The notes: a model not told the origin generated them from the letters alone. Positions 1 through 10,957 are shown, counted from the stretch's first letter. The stretch: DNA of 64,000 nucleotides from Yponomeuta sedellus (GCA_934045075.1 OW203745.1:13302184-13366183); one strand, 5' to 3'. A program made the numbers and translations.

Positions 1-1075
1 TCGCTGCGTATATAAGTTTCTCGGTATCCGAAAAAACTTAAATATGTAAACGGGTTTACCGAAGCCTTCGATTTTGGTAGAGCGCGTTAGTGATAATACG
101 TATTTTTTTATAGATATACTGACTGGCAATTGTCAAGATACTAGCATTTTTAAAGAAAGCTCTTAACAAATCTCTTCTGCCTTAAATTTTTCATTTTATT
201 TTATTTATTAAGCACACCAACAGCATACAAATGAATAAATAAATACAATGAAACTGATCATTCTTTTTATAGAAAGCGAAGATGGTCTTAGTGTCTGCTG
301 TCCATCTCCACAGTAGTATGTCATTGTACATAATATCGAAGACTAAGCAAACACCGTAGGCTTAGCACGCTAGTATGCGGGAACATGACAGGCGCCGCGG
401 CATACTCTTTGCCGCAGTATTAGTTTTGTCGCAACAGCGAACATGATATGAGTGGAAGAAAAATTAAAACCCTGTCTAAAGTCTATCCCGCAGGCGGCAA
501 AATGGGGATGCCAATTAAATGAAATTACTATAATGTTTATATTTTTTCGGTTCGCCACACTCGAACGGTATACTTCGACTGTATTACAACACTATTCATT
601 CGTTCATTTGGTTCTAATGCGTTTTGATCACATTTTTTTTTTCATAAGAACAGACGTGTAACCTAAGTGTTTTGACTGAAGTGACAACTAGCTTAAATAT
701 ATGACTGGACTACATACCGAAACGTTTAATTTTCCTCGTGTTTTCTTTTTTTGTTCCGCAAGCAAACTGTCATGAATTTTTTTTCTGAATCTCAACTGAA
801 AATGGAGCGAAAAAACTGAGTAAACGATATTACGATATTTAAGTTCTACTCCTTTGCTTCAAGTTTACCGCTATCTCGGCGCGCATTTCCTTACACTTTA
901 CACCTTGTATCGCCCGGTGGTGCATATCGGAGGGATGTAAGTGCGAAAGTACACGGAGGCTTTTTAAGAGAACTCAGAAGGGATACAAAGTAATGCTTTT
1001 TAATTTATTCCTTTTTACTGTATAACGTATCATGTACTTCCGAACAGATGACCCAACGGGCGCTCTGACCTTTAC
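1..1075. other. No recognisable feature
   Basis: AT-rich sequence with frequent T and A runs. I see no coding frame with family resemblance, no inverted ends and no match to the repeat families found elsewhere in the window. Confidence 0.5.
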
Positions 1076-1270
1076 CTAAGAAAATAAAAAAAGTTGTAGT
1101 ACATATCCAATTTCTTCAAAAATCACCGCATATCCGTCAGATATCTTCAGCTGTAGGTCTTCTGGCAGCTCCTCGCACAGATAATTCAGCATATCTCTAC
1201 TTATTTTATAATTTTCAAGGAACTCTTCATCGAGGATGTCCTGTGGGAGGGACATCTCCCACTCTCGCAC
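1076..1270 (-). pseudogene. Possible HARBI1-like (PIF/Harbinger) transposase fragment
   Basis: A 64-residue frame contains LDEEFLENYKISRDMLNYLC followed by EELPEDLQ. The pattern of an acidic stretch, F.....(I/L)SR..(L/F)..L...L resembles the N-terminal region of HARBI1-like nucleases, where a three-helix segment precedes the catalytic domain. The DDE catalytic part is absent and no neighbouring frame continues it. Family assignment is by eye; a chance frame or an unrelated exon is possible. Confidence 0.35.
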
Positions 1271-1873
1271 TTCCGTCCGCTTTTTTTTTCAGGCTTCTTT
1301 TTCAGTGTTCATTGCGTAAAGATATCTTACATACGCCCTAGCCATTTTAGCAATAAAATTCGTTATGCACGTTATGTTTCAGCCACAGTCGAAGCCAAAG
1401 TCGTCGTTATAGGAGGTAAAGCAGTCCGTGAAAAGCCGATAGAGCCCAAAAAATTTCAACAAATACAAAAAACTAAATGTTTTATTTAAAAGAAAAACAC
1501 GGAAACAAAGAGAAATTATAACCTCAAAGCCTTGTCTTTACCCTCGACAGCAATAGAGAAATTTCTCTAAGTTAAGCTGTCATTTTGCGAGAAAAAACAC
1601 TTGCATGTTCGGCGTTGCGGGAAACCATAGACAAACTGTATTAAACTGACAGAAGGGGGCACGTCGAGACGTCTCCCGCGATCATCATGTTCGCACTGGC
1701 GAGATACCGCTCTGTGACGTCATCTTAATACTGTTTAGTGTTTAAGGTGACAGTAGAGAGTAGGCAAAATGGTCAGCGTGCTAAGCCTACAGGGTATGCC
1801 ATTCAAAACAAAAAAGGTTGCCCAATACAAACTCGAATCGCTAGTATCCGGTAATCTTAAACGAAATTTTTTT
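1271..1873. other. No recognisable feature
   Basis: AT-rich with one more GC-rich patch near 1640-1700. I see no repeat ends and no coding resemblance. Confidence 0.45.
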
Positions 1874-2122
1874 GCGAGCGATTCCGTGCTTCGCAAAGCA
1901 GGTTTTAAGTAGTTGATGCTGGCTGCCGTCGACAGATGGCAGTCGTCAAGCCAAATCAGAGGCTTTAGGGCGTCTTGAGAACTTCTAACAGCAAGACTAG
2001 GTAGTCTTGCAAGCCTCCATCAATCCGAACTTGGCCCCCGTGATGGAGTATGGAGTATGGCCTTCCTTAGGGAAGAGACCCGAGCCCCTAGGTGGGGACA
2101 TAATGGGTTGATGATGAATGAA
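1874..2122 (+). mobile_element. SINE family B, old 5'-truncated copy
   Basis: Diverged copy of the 5S-like SINE described at 22611. It retains the CCGTGCTTCGCAA segment, the GGCAGTCGT..AAGCCA segment, the CTTGGCCCCCGTGATGGAGTATGG segment (in two overlapping steps because GGAGTAT is locally duplicated) and the tail GGGTTGATGATGAATGAA. The 5' head is missing. Confidence 0.75.
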
Positions 2123-2596
2123 TACAAATTCTAATTCGGGTGTCTCGGGAATTTTGCATTTCAAGAACAACCCTGTATATTAGTATTTTGATACACCCGG
2201 TAGGGTTCTTATATTAGTAGACTGGAGGGAGTGGAAATTAACAAAATGTTTTAAGTGTCTAACTGTTTTACTGCCGCGCTACTGAACTTTAAAGTGGCAC
2301 TAGGATGAGGACCGAGTGCACCAGACCGTGGCCTAAAGTTAAACTAGGGTTAAAAAGTTTGTTTTATGGAGCACTGTACTCTAGTCGAGGTTAGTTGATG
2401 AGATACAAAATAAACAGATGTAATAACGGAGAGACTATAGTACCTAATTTGTTTGTTTAAGGTCACGTACTTTAATAAAACTGGATGGTTTGAAAGGTTA
2501 TATAATTAAAAATGCAATATATTGTTAGGATATGTTTCTTCCACCAAGAATACGGTATAAGTGAGCTGGTTCACGGTTCTGACCGAGACCGGACCG

Positions 2597-2903
2597 GAGT
2601 GCTTAGTGCGAGTTTTTTAACTACTCGATCGCGTTAACGTAAACTCATGTTTCTATGGCATCGAGGAAGCGCCACCTAGCGACAAGTATGGAAATTAAAA
2701 TCGCTGAGTGCGAGTTGTAATGGTTTACGTTGAGAAGTGAACACGTTTACCAGCCAAAACACGAATAAACGCGAGTGCGAGTTGTACTGTGACAACGTTT
2801 TGCCAGTTCGAACGGTTAACTTACTCATACTCACTACTCAATGCTCGATTAACGCGGTAGTAAAGTTATTCGATTGGATCTGTCAAACTTGCAGTAAGCA
2901 CTC
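2597..2903 (+). mobile_element. MITE family M1, copy 1
   Basis: A 307-bp element with inverted ends GAGTGCTTAGTGCGAGTTT and AAACTTGCAGTAAGCACTC (two mismatches). The same sequence recurs in reverse orientation at 6869-7175, which fixes both boundaries. The interior carries two further GAGTGCGAGTTGTA motifs, so the end motif is also subterminally repeated. It has no coding capacity beyond a meaningless shared frame. Superfamily not assigned; target duplication unclear. Confidence 0.8.
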
Positions 2904-3107
2904 GGATACCGAGAAACTTAAATACGCAGCAATTTTTTCCCTTAAAGCGATCTCTTTCAGACAATTTTAGGGTAGATAGAACTGAAAGATCAAGAGTGTA
3001 GTCCCAACTAATCAATGCACCCAACGTTCGCAGGGATGCCAACTTAACGACTGGTTACTATCGAATAGTGAAAACAGCACTTCGGAGTTTCTATGTATGA
3101 TGACACT

Positions 3108-3190
3108 TTTTTAAAAACCTATTTAGAGGCTAAAAATTCCACCCATGCCGGGATTCGAACCCGCGACCTCTGGCTATCCGTGCCAGTATG
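3108..3190 (-). mobile_element. SINE family A, 5'-truncated copy with 11-bp TSD
   Basis: An 83-bp fragment carrying the 3' half of the tRNA-like head (box B GGTTCGAATCC) and the conserved AGCCTCTAAATAGG body. It is bounded by the direct repeat ATGATGACACT at 3097-3107 and 3191-3201, so both insertion borders are visible. See the full-length monomer at 23159. Confidence 0.85.
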
Positions 3191-3363
3191 ATGATGACAC
3201 TACTTTTTTGAATACTTTTAATATCGTGACATTTACCTACTATTAACCGATAAAACTACCGGGGAAACAATAGCAAACCAATGCCAGAATGATATAAGGT
3301 AATCCTGTTTTCATTAAAATTGTCCAAAATAATGATAACATTCAGACTCGAAACAAAACATCG

Positions 3364-3510
3364 TGAAGACACTTAAACCTGAGATGTTCAAATACCCTAG
3401 CGCTTGAAATTGCCAACTCACGGTGGGCACGCGTCGTAATTAAGCCCATACTCTCTCTGAGTGAAGGCATGTGCCCTGCAGTGGGACTAATGAACGCTGA
3501 TCATGGATCT
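3364..3510 (+). mobile_element. SINE family H, 3' part
   Basis: Contains AGCGCTTGAAATTGCCAA, GTAATTAAGCCCATACTCTC and GTGCCCTGCAGTGGGAC, the conserved 3' half of the tRNA-headed family best seen full length at 62178. The head is missing. Confidence 0.75.
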
Positions 3511-3856
3511 GTCGGGATCGTGGCGCAGTTCCTAGTCTCTGCATATTTTTCTGGGATACAAGCATAAGGTTATGTTATGACTTTGACTTTAACGTAGATT
3601 AAACCTTTGCTTTTGCGCTCGGCCCGATGTAGTAATAAAGCCGTGAGTGTGACAAGAACGTAAATTATTTGAGATTTTACGAGAGTTAAGTCTTTGTCGC
3701 TCTGATTCGAATGCCTCACATCCTTGCTTACATTTTAATTAAAATACGGGTTAAGAAAACTTGAACTTATGCTTTGACGATTTGGTCGTAGCTACATGTA
3801 CAGTCAGCACATGTAACTTTACATTTTAATTGCAAAAGAGCTCATTTTTAATTTAG

Positions 3857-3998
3857 CCTGGGACGTCCCTTACCAGCCCTTCCACTCACATTCGCAATAT
3901 ACATGTTTCGTCAATCTTTCCTCCTTCAACGCAACATTTCTTTCTGAATACTAGTCACTACATCCTCTTTCAGTCCACAACGTTCCCTAATCCGACTA
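3857..3998 (-). mobile_element. LINE C-terminal fragment (WFGHVER type)
   Basis: Read on the minus strand it matches the repeated LINE segment encoding the RIEK.ML.WFGHVER...GRAGKGRP region, seen better at 27353 and 63433. The fragment is internally deleted and frameshifted. Confidence 0.65.
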
Positions 3999-4065
3999 TT
4001 TAATTTATTACTTCAATATTATAAAAAAAAACGTGTATCTGATGAACCATAGCTTTTCCATTTCG

Positions 4066-4495
4066 CAACAAAATTCCACCACAAAAAGACGCTCCAAATC
4101 AGTTCGGCGGAGCGATCCTAAATGCCTCACTCGCGTGTGTTCCGCTTTATTGTATCAGGCACGAAGAGCCGCGATGAAGACTGCCTGGATGTATGATAGA
4201 GGTTATTGTGTTTGGGAAGAAAGAACAGCGATTTAGAGCTCCCTTATTCCATAAAACTCCACTGCAAAAATTTATGAAAAGCGCCAGAATTTTGTAACAA
4301 GAACAGGAACAGCCTGGATGAAGACTGACTGGATGTATTATAAAGGCTTTTGTGTTTGGGAAGAAAAAAACAGCCATTTACAGCTCCCTTACTCCGTAAT
4401 ACTGCACTGCAAAAAATGTCAAAAGTGGCCATAATTTACTGACAAGAACCTCAAGAGCCCTGGTGATGATTGGCTGGATAGAGGATATTTCTTAT
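4066..4495 (+). repeat. Tandem repeat, ~147-bp period, about 2.5 copies
   Basis: Two clear units begin with GATGAAGACTG at 4173 and 4317, a partial third begins with GATGATTGG at 4464, and degraded similarity extends to about 4066. Shared landmarks are TTTGGGAAGAA, CAGCTCCCTTA and CACTGCAAAAA. Units differ by substitutions and small indels, so the array is not recent. Frames run through it on the minus strand but carry no known domain. Confidence 0.75.
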
Positions 4496-5010
4496 CATAC
4501 GCTTTCTCCATAAAGCGCTGTTTTTTTTTATTAAAAGTGCCTAGAATGACTTATTATGTATACTATTAACAATTTAAGGTAACTTGCATCTTTTTGTGCC
4601 GTAATAATTCTGACGTTCACAATAGCGTATTTGTCGACGACTTACAGTACATGGCAGGTTTTAAAAAACCAGTGCTAGTGATTCGTTGAAAACCCCTGGC
4701 AATGGATGTTTGATATTTGCCAAATACGCTAAAACCAGCGCTGAGGCATCAGCTGAACTTACATATGAATGTGATTACTTTCGTAATTAGTGCAATAGAA
4801 CATTAAAATGATGATGATTGCAGAAAATTGCTAATTTAATAGAGCTACAGTTCATTGTTTACTATGACACTTCAATGTAAATTGCAAAGGCGATTAATCA
4901 ATAAAAGAACAGAGAATCGAACAGTAATGTGCATTGAATGGTTACAAATTACATTGTTTAAAAATTGTAGTTTATTGAAACCCGTCCACTGGGGTAATGG
5001 ATTTTATAAT
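4496..5010. other. No recognisable feature
   Basis: AT-rich unique-looking sequence between the tandem repeat and the first of the SINE B pair. Nothing recognised. Confidence 0.45.
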
Positions 5011-5330
5011 TGATATCAAACCTTTATATGTCCACACTCCACCATGGAGGCCAAGTGCGGGTTGGTGGAGCATTGACAACAGTGGCGGGCGTTACTGTCA
5101 GAAGTTATGAAACCGCCCATAAGGCCTCTGACGTGGCTTAACGACTGCCACTGCATGACAACTGGCACCAACGGTCTAACGTGCCCTGCGAAGCACGGAA
5201 GGGCTCGCAAAAATGCCACTAGCGATAGTCACGGGATGTTCACCCATGCAGCACCTGCCCGCGTCTGTTGTTGCTTAACTCAAGTGATTGATTCCAATCA
5301 CTCGGTCGGTTCTACTAGGCCACAAGCACT
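5011..5330 (-). mobile_element. SINE family B, near full length
   Basis: Minus-strand copy running from the GGTTTGATATCA tail (at 5011) to the CTAGTAGAACCGACCGAGTGATT head (at 5330). The piece normally lying between the tail and CACCATGGAGGCC is deleted. It is followed by about 30 bp (ATTTTAATAATAATATTTTC) and a CCAAGGAAGGAGCCG segment, both repeated at the next SINE B locus. Confidence 0.85.
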
Positions 5331-5788
5331 TCCATTTTAATAATAATATTTTCCAAATAAGAGACGCCAAGGAAGGAGCCGGCAAAACATAATAATATGA
5401 ACCAACGCTCAAACTACTGGAAAAAAAGATAAGATGAAGATAAAAATTAGATAAAAACGTTTATTGCCATATAAAAAAGTACCTACATCATATAGGTACA
5501 GACCTCCACACTAGGCTATGCCTGTCCCGTGGGGGATGGAAATAATAATTGACCGTTTATATATGTACGGCTATAGAGTTCTATAACAATTAAATTTTAT
5601 CTTATGAGCTAAATGAAAATTAAATTAAAAAGGTATGCAGGTACATAAAAAAAATCTCTGAGGATCAATAACACAAATTGAAATAATTAATATACTCACA
5701 AACAGACCAAAAAGTTAATAGTTCGCGTTATATTATATATTTACGTGAGTGGTGTTTGTGTGTGTGTGAAACAAAAATAGACCATTTC

Positions 5789-6150
5789 GTTATCAACCCT
5801 TGTATGTCCCCACTGCTGGGGCACGGGTTTCTTCCTGCATCGCAGGAAGGTAAGGCTATACTCCACCATGGGGGCCAAGTCCGGGTTGGTGGAGGATTGT
5901 AAGACAGTGCTGGGTTTTACTGTCAGAAGTTATCAAGCCGCCCATAAGGCCTCCGATATGGCTTAAGGACTGCCATTATATGACAGTCGGCACCAACGGC
6001 TTAGCGTGCCTTGCGAAGCACGGAAGCGCTCAGAAAAATGCCACTAGCGGCAGTCACGGGAGTCTCACTCATCCCGTACCTGACCGCGCCTGTTGTTGCT
6101 TAACCAAGCGATTGATTGCAATCACTCGGTTCTACCAGGCTACAAGCACA
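5789..6150 (-). mobile_element. SINE family B, full length
   Basis: Complete minus-strand copy with the GGGTTGATAAC tail, the CCCCAGCAGTGGGG hairpin, and the 5S-like head (GTTAAGCAACAACAGGCGCG read on the minus strand). It lies 32 bp from an oppositely oriented copy at 6183, forming a head-to-head pair. Confidence 0.9.
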
Positions 6151-6182
6151 TCTATTTTAATAATAATATTTTCCAAATAAGA

Positions 6183-6547
6183 GAAGCGCTCGTGGTCTAG
6201 GCGAACCAAGTGATTGGAATCAAACACTTGGTAAAGCAACAACAGGCGCGGTCAGGTAAAGGATAGGTGAGCGTCCCGAGACTACCACTAGTGGCATTTT
6301 TCCGAGCGCTTCCGTGCTTCGCAAGGCATGTTAAGCCGTTGGGTGCCGGCTGTCATATAATGGCAGTCGTTAAGCCATGTCAGAGGCCTTATGGGCGGCT
6401 TGATAACTTCTGACAGTAAGGCCCGCCACTGTCTTACAATCCTCCACCAACCCGGGCTTGGCCCCCGTAGTGGAGTATGGCCTAACCTTCCTGCGATGCA
6501 GGAAGAGACCCGTGCCCCAGCAGTGGGAACATACAAGTGTTGATAAC
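6183..6547 (+). mobile_element. SINE family B, full length, with paralogous empty site
   Basis: Complete plus-strand copy from AGCGCTCGTGGTCTAGGCG to GTGTTGATAAC. The duplicated locus at about 5330-5430 has the same flanks (AATAAGAGA then CCAAGGAAGGAGCCG) without this SINE, so it acts as an empty site. Comparing the two suggests a short target duplication AAGAGA/AAGACA. Flank similarity continues for about 70 bp beyond. Confidence 0.88.
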
Positions 6548-6868
6548 AAAGACAGGCCAAGGAAGGAGCCGCCAAAACATCATTTAAACCAAAGCTCGGA
6601 CTACTCGAAAAAAACAAAAATATACCATTTATTTTTCTTAAATAAATCTCATTACACACACACCTCTCGTCCTTTTTCGAAACGCCAAAAGCGGCACATC
6701 ACAGGCTCTGGAGGTTCGTTTACACGCTAAATCAAAAACAGCGGGTGGTGACCACGAGGAGACGGTCTCCACGTGTAATTTGACGCAGTGGGGCGCCTAT
6801 GTGTTGAGGGGTAACGTAGCGGGCGGTGGCTTGAGGAGCACAGAAAGAGGGTTTACTGTTTTTCATCA

Positions 6869-7175
6869 GAGTGCTTAGTGCGAGTTTGACAGATCCAATC
6901 GAATAACTTTACTACCGCGTTAATCGAGCATTGAGTAGTGAGTATGAGTAAGTTAACCGTTCGAACTGGCAAAACGTTGTCACAGTACAACTCGCACTCG
7001 CGTTTATTCGTGTTTTGGCTGGTAAACGTGTTCACTTCTCAACGTAAACCATTACAACTCGCACTCAGCAATTTTAATTTCCATACTTGTCGCTAGGTGG
7101 CGCTTCCTCGATGCCATAGAAATATGAGTTTACGTTAACGCGATCGAGTAGTTAAAAAACTCGCACTAAGCACTC
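6869..7175 (-). mobile_element. MITE family M1, copy 2
   Basis: Reverse-orientation copy of 2597-2903. Its inverted ends, GAGTGCTTAGTGCGAGTTT and the exact complement, are intact here, and the inverted match extends outward by three bases (TCA/TGA). Identity to copy 1 is high across the interior. Confidence 0.85.
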
Positions 7176-7281
7176 TGAGCTTGGCCTTCTCACCGCGAGA
7201 GAGAGAGGCTTGATTAACACGCGCGCACACTGTGGATCGGAAATTTTAAGTGCAAAGGTATCAACTCAGACACTCAGGTTT

Positions 7282-7458
7282 CGATATCAACCCTTGTGTG
7301 TCCCCAATGCTGGGGCACGGATCTCTTCCTGCACGGCAGGAAGGTTAGGCTATACTCCACCACGGGGGCCAAGTCCGGTTTGGTGGAGGATTGTGAGGCA
7401 GTGGCGGGCCTTACTGTCAGAAGTTATCAAGCCGTCCATAAGGCCTCTGACGTGGCTC
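7282..7458 (-). mobile_element. SINE family B, 3' half
   Basis: Minus-strand copy holding the GTTGATATCG tail through to AGCCACGTCAGAGGCC; the head is missing. Its hairpin reads CCCCAGCATTGGGG, a loop change that leaves the stem paired. Confidence 0.85.
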
Positions 7459-7551
7459 TCAGACTCATAGTTCCCTTCGCCGTCAGCGAGTCACACACGA
7501 ATTAAACTTTAAAATAAACTAAAATAATATGGGAATAGTAAAACAATATGT

Positions 7552-7808
7552 TCTGTTTGGTGTCGGCCTAGAGAATAGCACCAACCCAAATTCTTCCCGC
7601 GGGTGTCGTAAAAGGCGACTAAGGGACAAAACCGGGGGGTGGCCCCCTGCAGTACAATTCCACCAAACTGCGATCCCCAACCCGCATGCCCAGCGTAGGG
7701 ATTATGGGCACTACCCCCCAATGACGGCACAACCTTGCGCTATGGCGCTCATTGGGGAGGGCTATGTCCAGCAGTGGACTATAGCAGTGAATATAGCCTG
7801 AAGAAGTA
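7552..7808 (+). mobile_element. SINE-like family C (LINE-tailed), near full length
   Basis: About 255 bp. The 5' block begins TTGGTGTCGGCCTAGAGAAT and continues through GGGTGTCGTAAAAGGCGAC and CCAACCCGCATGCCCAGCG. The 3' block GGGGAGGGCTATGTCCAGCA..TATAGCCTGAAGAAG is the same tail as the LINE fragments at 10958 and 39076. No box A/B is evident. The short frames across it (GEGYVQQWT) are the end of the LINE ORF carried in the tail. Confidence 0.8.
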
Positions 7809-7879
7809 AAATAATAAATAGTAATAATATTAAAATTGTTCTCAAACGGGAGGTCCCGGTTGAATTCCGACAAGTTATA

Positions 7880-8030
7880 CACATTTGTGAAGTTTAGCAA
7901 TGCCACTCGAAAACATCGTGAGGAAACCTGAGTACCTCAACGCTTGAAGAACCAAACCGCGGTGGGCTCGCTTGTTAATTGAGCCAATATTCTCTCGTTC
8001 TGAGGGAAAGCCTCTGCAGTGGAACGTACA
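7880..8030 (+). mobile_element. SINE family H, 3' part
   Basis: Contains ACATCGTGAGGAAACCTGAG, CGCTTGAAGAACCAAACCGC and CTGCAGTGGAACGT, the family H core and tail, with several indels. A further short family-H-like piece (TGTGAGGAAACC...CTCGGCGCTTGAAC) lies at 8320-8370. Confidence 0.65.
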
Positions 8031-8631
8031 ACTTAGTCTGCATAAAAAAATGCATTTTTATTTTATTTTTTAGGTCGAAGTTCAAATCACGCTACGTAAT
8101 TTGTGAACAAAGCAAAACTTTTACTTCATTTACTTCTGTGGCTGACCTGCAGGATAAAGCGCCTTGTGTGAACAAATTGCGTCGGGAAAAAGTGTTATTA
8201 AGGCCAAGCTCAGGTTTATATATTAGAGCATTAGTAGAGAAACCTACTACGTACGTAGGCTTGTGAAGGTCTGGATATAATTTTTTGTTTGCCCGGAATA
8301 AATTGCTTGTATTAGAGATTCTGTGAGGAAACCTTAGTTAGCGAGGTGTTCAATACCTCGGCGCTTGAACAAATAACTTCTATTAGTTTGATTTTGCTTT
8401 TGTTTTTATTTATATTAATTTATTTTCTAAGCAATAAATTATAGCTACGATCACTTCTGTAACTAGAAATTGACCTGATTGGCACTGCTTGCTGTAATAC
8501 AGGTGTCTGGCATCCTAGCAAAGCAACAGAAGCTAATATAATGTTCATAATTTTTTTATGATTCATAAACTAGTTGTAATTTTAAATTATATCAACTCTG
8601 TAAGGTTTGTGGAAATAAAATATTCTTATTC

Positions 8632-8920
8632 TTATTCTCGTTCTCGTTGTCGTTCATGTTCCCGTACTCGTTCTCGTTCTCGTTCATGTTCTCGTTCTCG
8701 CTCTCGCTCTCGTTCTCGCTCTCGCTCTCGCTCTCGCTCTCGCTCTCGTTCTCGTTCTCGTTCTAGTTCTCGTTCACGTTCCCGTTCCCTTTCTCGTTCT
8801 CGTTCTCGCTCTCTTTCTCGTTCTTGTTCTCGTTTGCGTTCTCGTTCTCGGTCCCGTTCCCGTTCTCGGTCTCGTTCGCGTTCTCGTTCTCGCACCCGTT
8901 CTCATTCTCGTTCTCGTTGG
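8632..8920 (+). repeat. Degenerate CTCGTT/CTCGCT hexanucleotide array
   Basis: Almost uninterrupted hexanucleotide repeats (TTCTCG, CTCTCG and variants such as TTCACG and TTCCCG). The array reads as an alternating Ser-Arg frame on one strand and Arg-Glu on the other. The frame stays open because the period is a multiple of three and no stop arises, so it is not evidence of an SR protein. Confidence 0.9.
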
Positions 8921-9095
8921 CACTTGTGGTAATTAAGCCTGTACTCTCTCTCTCTCTCTCTCTCTCTGAGAGAAGACCTTTGCCCTACAGTGTGATGTTT
9001 AAACGCTACATAAAAAAAAGTGACTCGCTGGTAGAGGTAGAACGCCGGATGCACATAATAGAGGTCTTGGATTCGAATTCCAGCATGTAACAATG
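8920..9095 (+). mobile_element. SINE family H 3' end with a (CT)n tract, then a tRNA-like head
   Basis: GGTAATTAAGCCTGTACTCT leads into a CT run (8941-8967) and CCCTACAGTGTGATGTTTAAA, the family H 3' end. From about 9020 a second tRNA-like head follows (TGGTAGAGGTAGAACGCC, box-B-like GGATTCGAATTCC), giving a tail-to-head order that suggests two insertions or a template jump. Confidence 0.6.
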
Positions 9096-9740
9096 CCATT
9101 CTTTTCTTAGTTATTAAATTTTTACTCGACTGCGTCGGAGTAAGAAAGAGGGTCCAATTTTGTTTCCTGTTTCTGAATTGAGAATTTCACTAATTGAAGT
9201 GATAGTTTTGTCATTTAGCTTTGTAGGAATTTGTTAAACAAAACCTAACTTATCTACTGTAAGTTGCTCTATTTTTAGAGAAAAGAATACTATTAAACAG
9301 ACATCATATTATTTAATTGTAACAATTTTAACCAAGATGAAACCTGTGGGAGTACGAGTATTTATAATGTTTAATCTATTGATACAATCTGTTATTTTTT
9401 GTTTGTATCATGTTTTTTTAACATTTGTATTGTTCGTGAGTAAATTTGTGAGCATGCCATAAGGAGTACCACTAAGAACAGGTCTCAGACTAGCATTTTG
9501 ATTACCAAGCAAATACCTATTCAGAGAATGAATTGGCCTTGCCCTTAATAAGTACAGACCAAATTGCTTGTCACCCAGAATTAATGCGTGAAGTGCTGTG
9601 CCGACAAGAAAATTATTGTTCTGAGTTGAAATACTGACTGACGTCCAGAGATATTTTTCTTTATGTTGCCCATATACATCCACTGCAGGGCACAGGGCAC
9701 TTCTGTGGGCTCCTAAGAGCTTTTGTAAGTTGCAAACATT

Positions 9741-10150
9741 GGCTCAATTGGTAGAGCGCTGGTACGGATAGCCAGAGGTTGCGGGTTCGAATCCCGGCAT
9801 GGGTGAAATTTTTAGCCTCTAAATAGGTTTTTAAATTTGTTCCTTAGCACGGGTTAGTGCAATAAAAAAAAAAAAAAAAAGTGTAATCATGTGAGTACAG
9901 TGATATCGTTCCGATGTTAAAACCTAACTTGCAAAGTAGGTAGTCGGGGCTGTAAGTAATGCAATTTGCTTAAGTCAGATGTCACTGCCTGTACGTAATA
10001 CAGAGAATATTGTAAAGAGGTTCGAAATTTCACTGATGCCGTGAGTCGCCCATTGGCTCAATTGGTAGAGCGCTGGTACGGATAGCCAGAGGTTGCGGGT
10101 TCGAATCCCGGCATGGATGAAATTTTTAGCCTCTAAATAGGTTTTTAAAT
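9741..10150 (+). mobile_element. SINE family A, tandem (head-to-tail) dimer with 11-bp TSD
   Basis: Two tRNA-like units in the same orientation (box B near 9784 and 10097). The first begins inside box A (GGCTCAATTGGTAGAGC). It runs through the 3' tail and an A-run (about 9866-9882) directly into the 5' leader (ATCATGTGAGTACAGTGATA) and head of the second. The whole block is flanked by TTGCAAACATT at 9730-9740 and 10151-10161. Period between units is about 313 bp, so this is one insertion event. Confidence 0.9.
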
Positions 10151-10189
10151 TTGCAAACATTTGTGAAGTTATAGCAGTACCCCTTAGTT

Positions 10190-10373
10190 AGAGCTGAGAT
10201 TTCCGTAACGCTAACACCTCAGACACAAGGGTTTCCTTACGATGTTTTTCTTCACCGTCATAAATGTACATAACTTAGAAAATAAAGTCATTGGTACATG
10301 CCGGGGTTCGAACCCACGACCTCCCGATTGAGAAGCCGGCGTTCTACACCGCTCCGCTACCACCGCTCTAGCA
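10190..10373 (-). mobile_element. SINE family H, 5' part with tRNA-like head
   Basis: On the minus strand: GAGCGGTGGTAGCGGAGCGG (box A region), GGTTCGAACCCCGGCATGT (box B), then ACATCGTAAGGAAACCC. A plus-strand family H 3' part begins immediately at 10378, so the two lie head to head. Confidence 0.8.
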
Positions 10374-10377
10374 TCCT

Positions 10378-10545
10378 TGCTAAATGTAGGAAAGCATCAT
10401 GAGGGAACATGACATGTGTGTCCGAGGTTTTAGCAAACCACAGCGCCTGAAATTGCCATTCCCAGTGGGCACGCGTGGTAATTAAGCCCATACTCTCTCC
10501 CTGAGAGACAGTCCCTAGTGTCCTGTAGTGAGACGTTTATTGGTC
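10378..10545 (+). mobile_element. SINE family H, 3' part
   Basis: GCATCATGAGGGAACATGA, CGCCTGAAATTGCCATTCCC, GTGGTAATTAAGCCCATAC and a CCTGTAGTGAGACGTTTATTGG tail. With the inverted 5' part at 10190 this may be a single insertion with an inverted 5' segment. Confidence 0.75.
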
Positions 10546-10586
10546 ATAAAAAATACACCCTGTGTAATTCTCAAATCCATTCGTCC

Positions 10587-10873
10587 GAAGCACTCGTGGC
10601 CTAGTCGAACCGAGTGATTGGAATCAATCACTTGTTTTAAGTATCAACGGGCGCGGTCAGTTGCTGCATGTTATCATGACTGTAATGGCAGTCGTTAAGC
10701 CATGTCAGAGGCCTTATGGGCGGCTTGATAACTTCTGACACTAACGCCCGCCACTGCCTTACACTCCTCCACCAACCCGGACTTGGCACCCTTGGTGGAG
10801 TATGGCCTTACCTTCCTGCGATGGAGGAAAAGACTCGGGTCCAGCATTGGGGCCATACAAAGGGTTGATATCG
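10587..10873 (+). mobile_element. SINE family B, internally deleted
   Basis: Starts AAGCACTCGTGGCCTAGTCG, keeps GGGCGCGGTCAG of the 5S-like head, then jumps to TGTAATGGCAGTCGTTAAGCC, skipping the CCGTGCTTCGCAAGGCACG block. It ends AAAGGGTTGATATCG. Hairpin form is TCCAGCATTGGGG. Confidence 0.85.
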
Positions 10874-10957
10874 TTGGTTATAACTTTGTTTAGCCTACAG
10901 AGCGTAACAAAAATATATAATAATATACCTTAATATACAAAAGACCCTGTCCTTGAG

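Noticed and set aside
5107..5340. Recurring small frames such as MKPPIRPLTWLNDCHCMT and VSSCIAGRLGHTPP
   Set aside because: They appear in both orientations wherever SINE B occurs and have no family resemblance; they are non-coding repeat sequence.
2737..7035. Identical 50-residue frame on opposite strands at 2737 and 6853
   Set aside because: Explained by MITE M1 in two orientations; the frame has no domain.
8558..8932. Arg/Ser-rich frame resembling an SR splicing factor
   Set aside because: A hexanucleotide array alone explains the RS alternation; no RNA-recognition motif or other domain, and the minus strand gives an equally long Arg-Glu frame.
10051..10125. tRNA gene candidates at the many GGTTCGAATCC boxes
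   Set aside because: Each is embedded in a SINE with conserved flanks, the base after the anticodon stem is C where tRNAs have U33, the T-stem and acceptor have mismatches, and copies carry target duplications. They are SINE heads, not tRNA genes.
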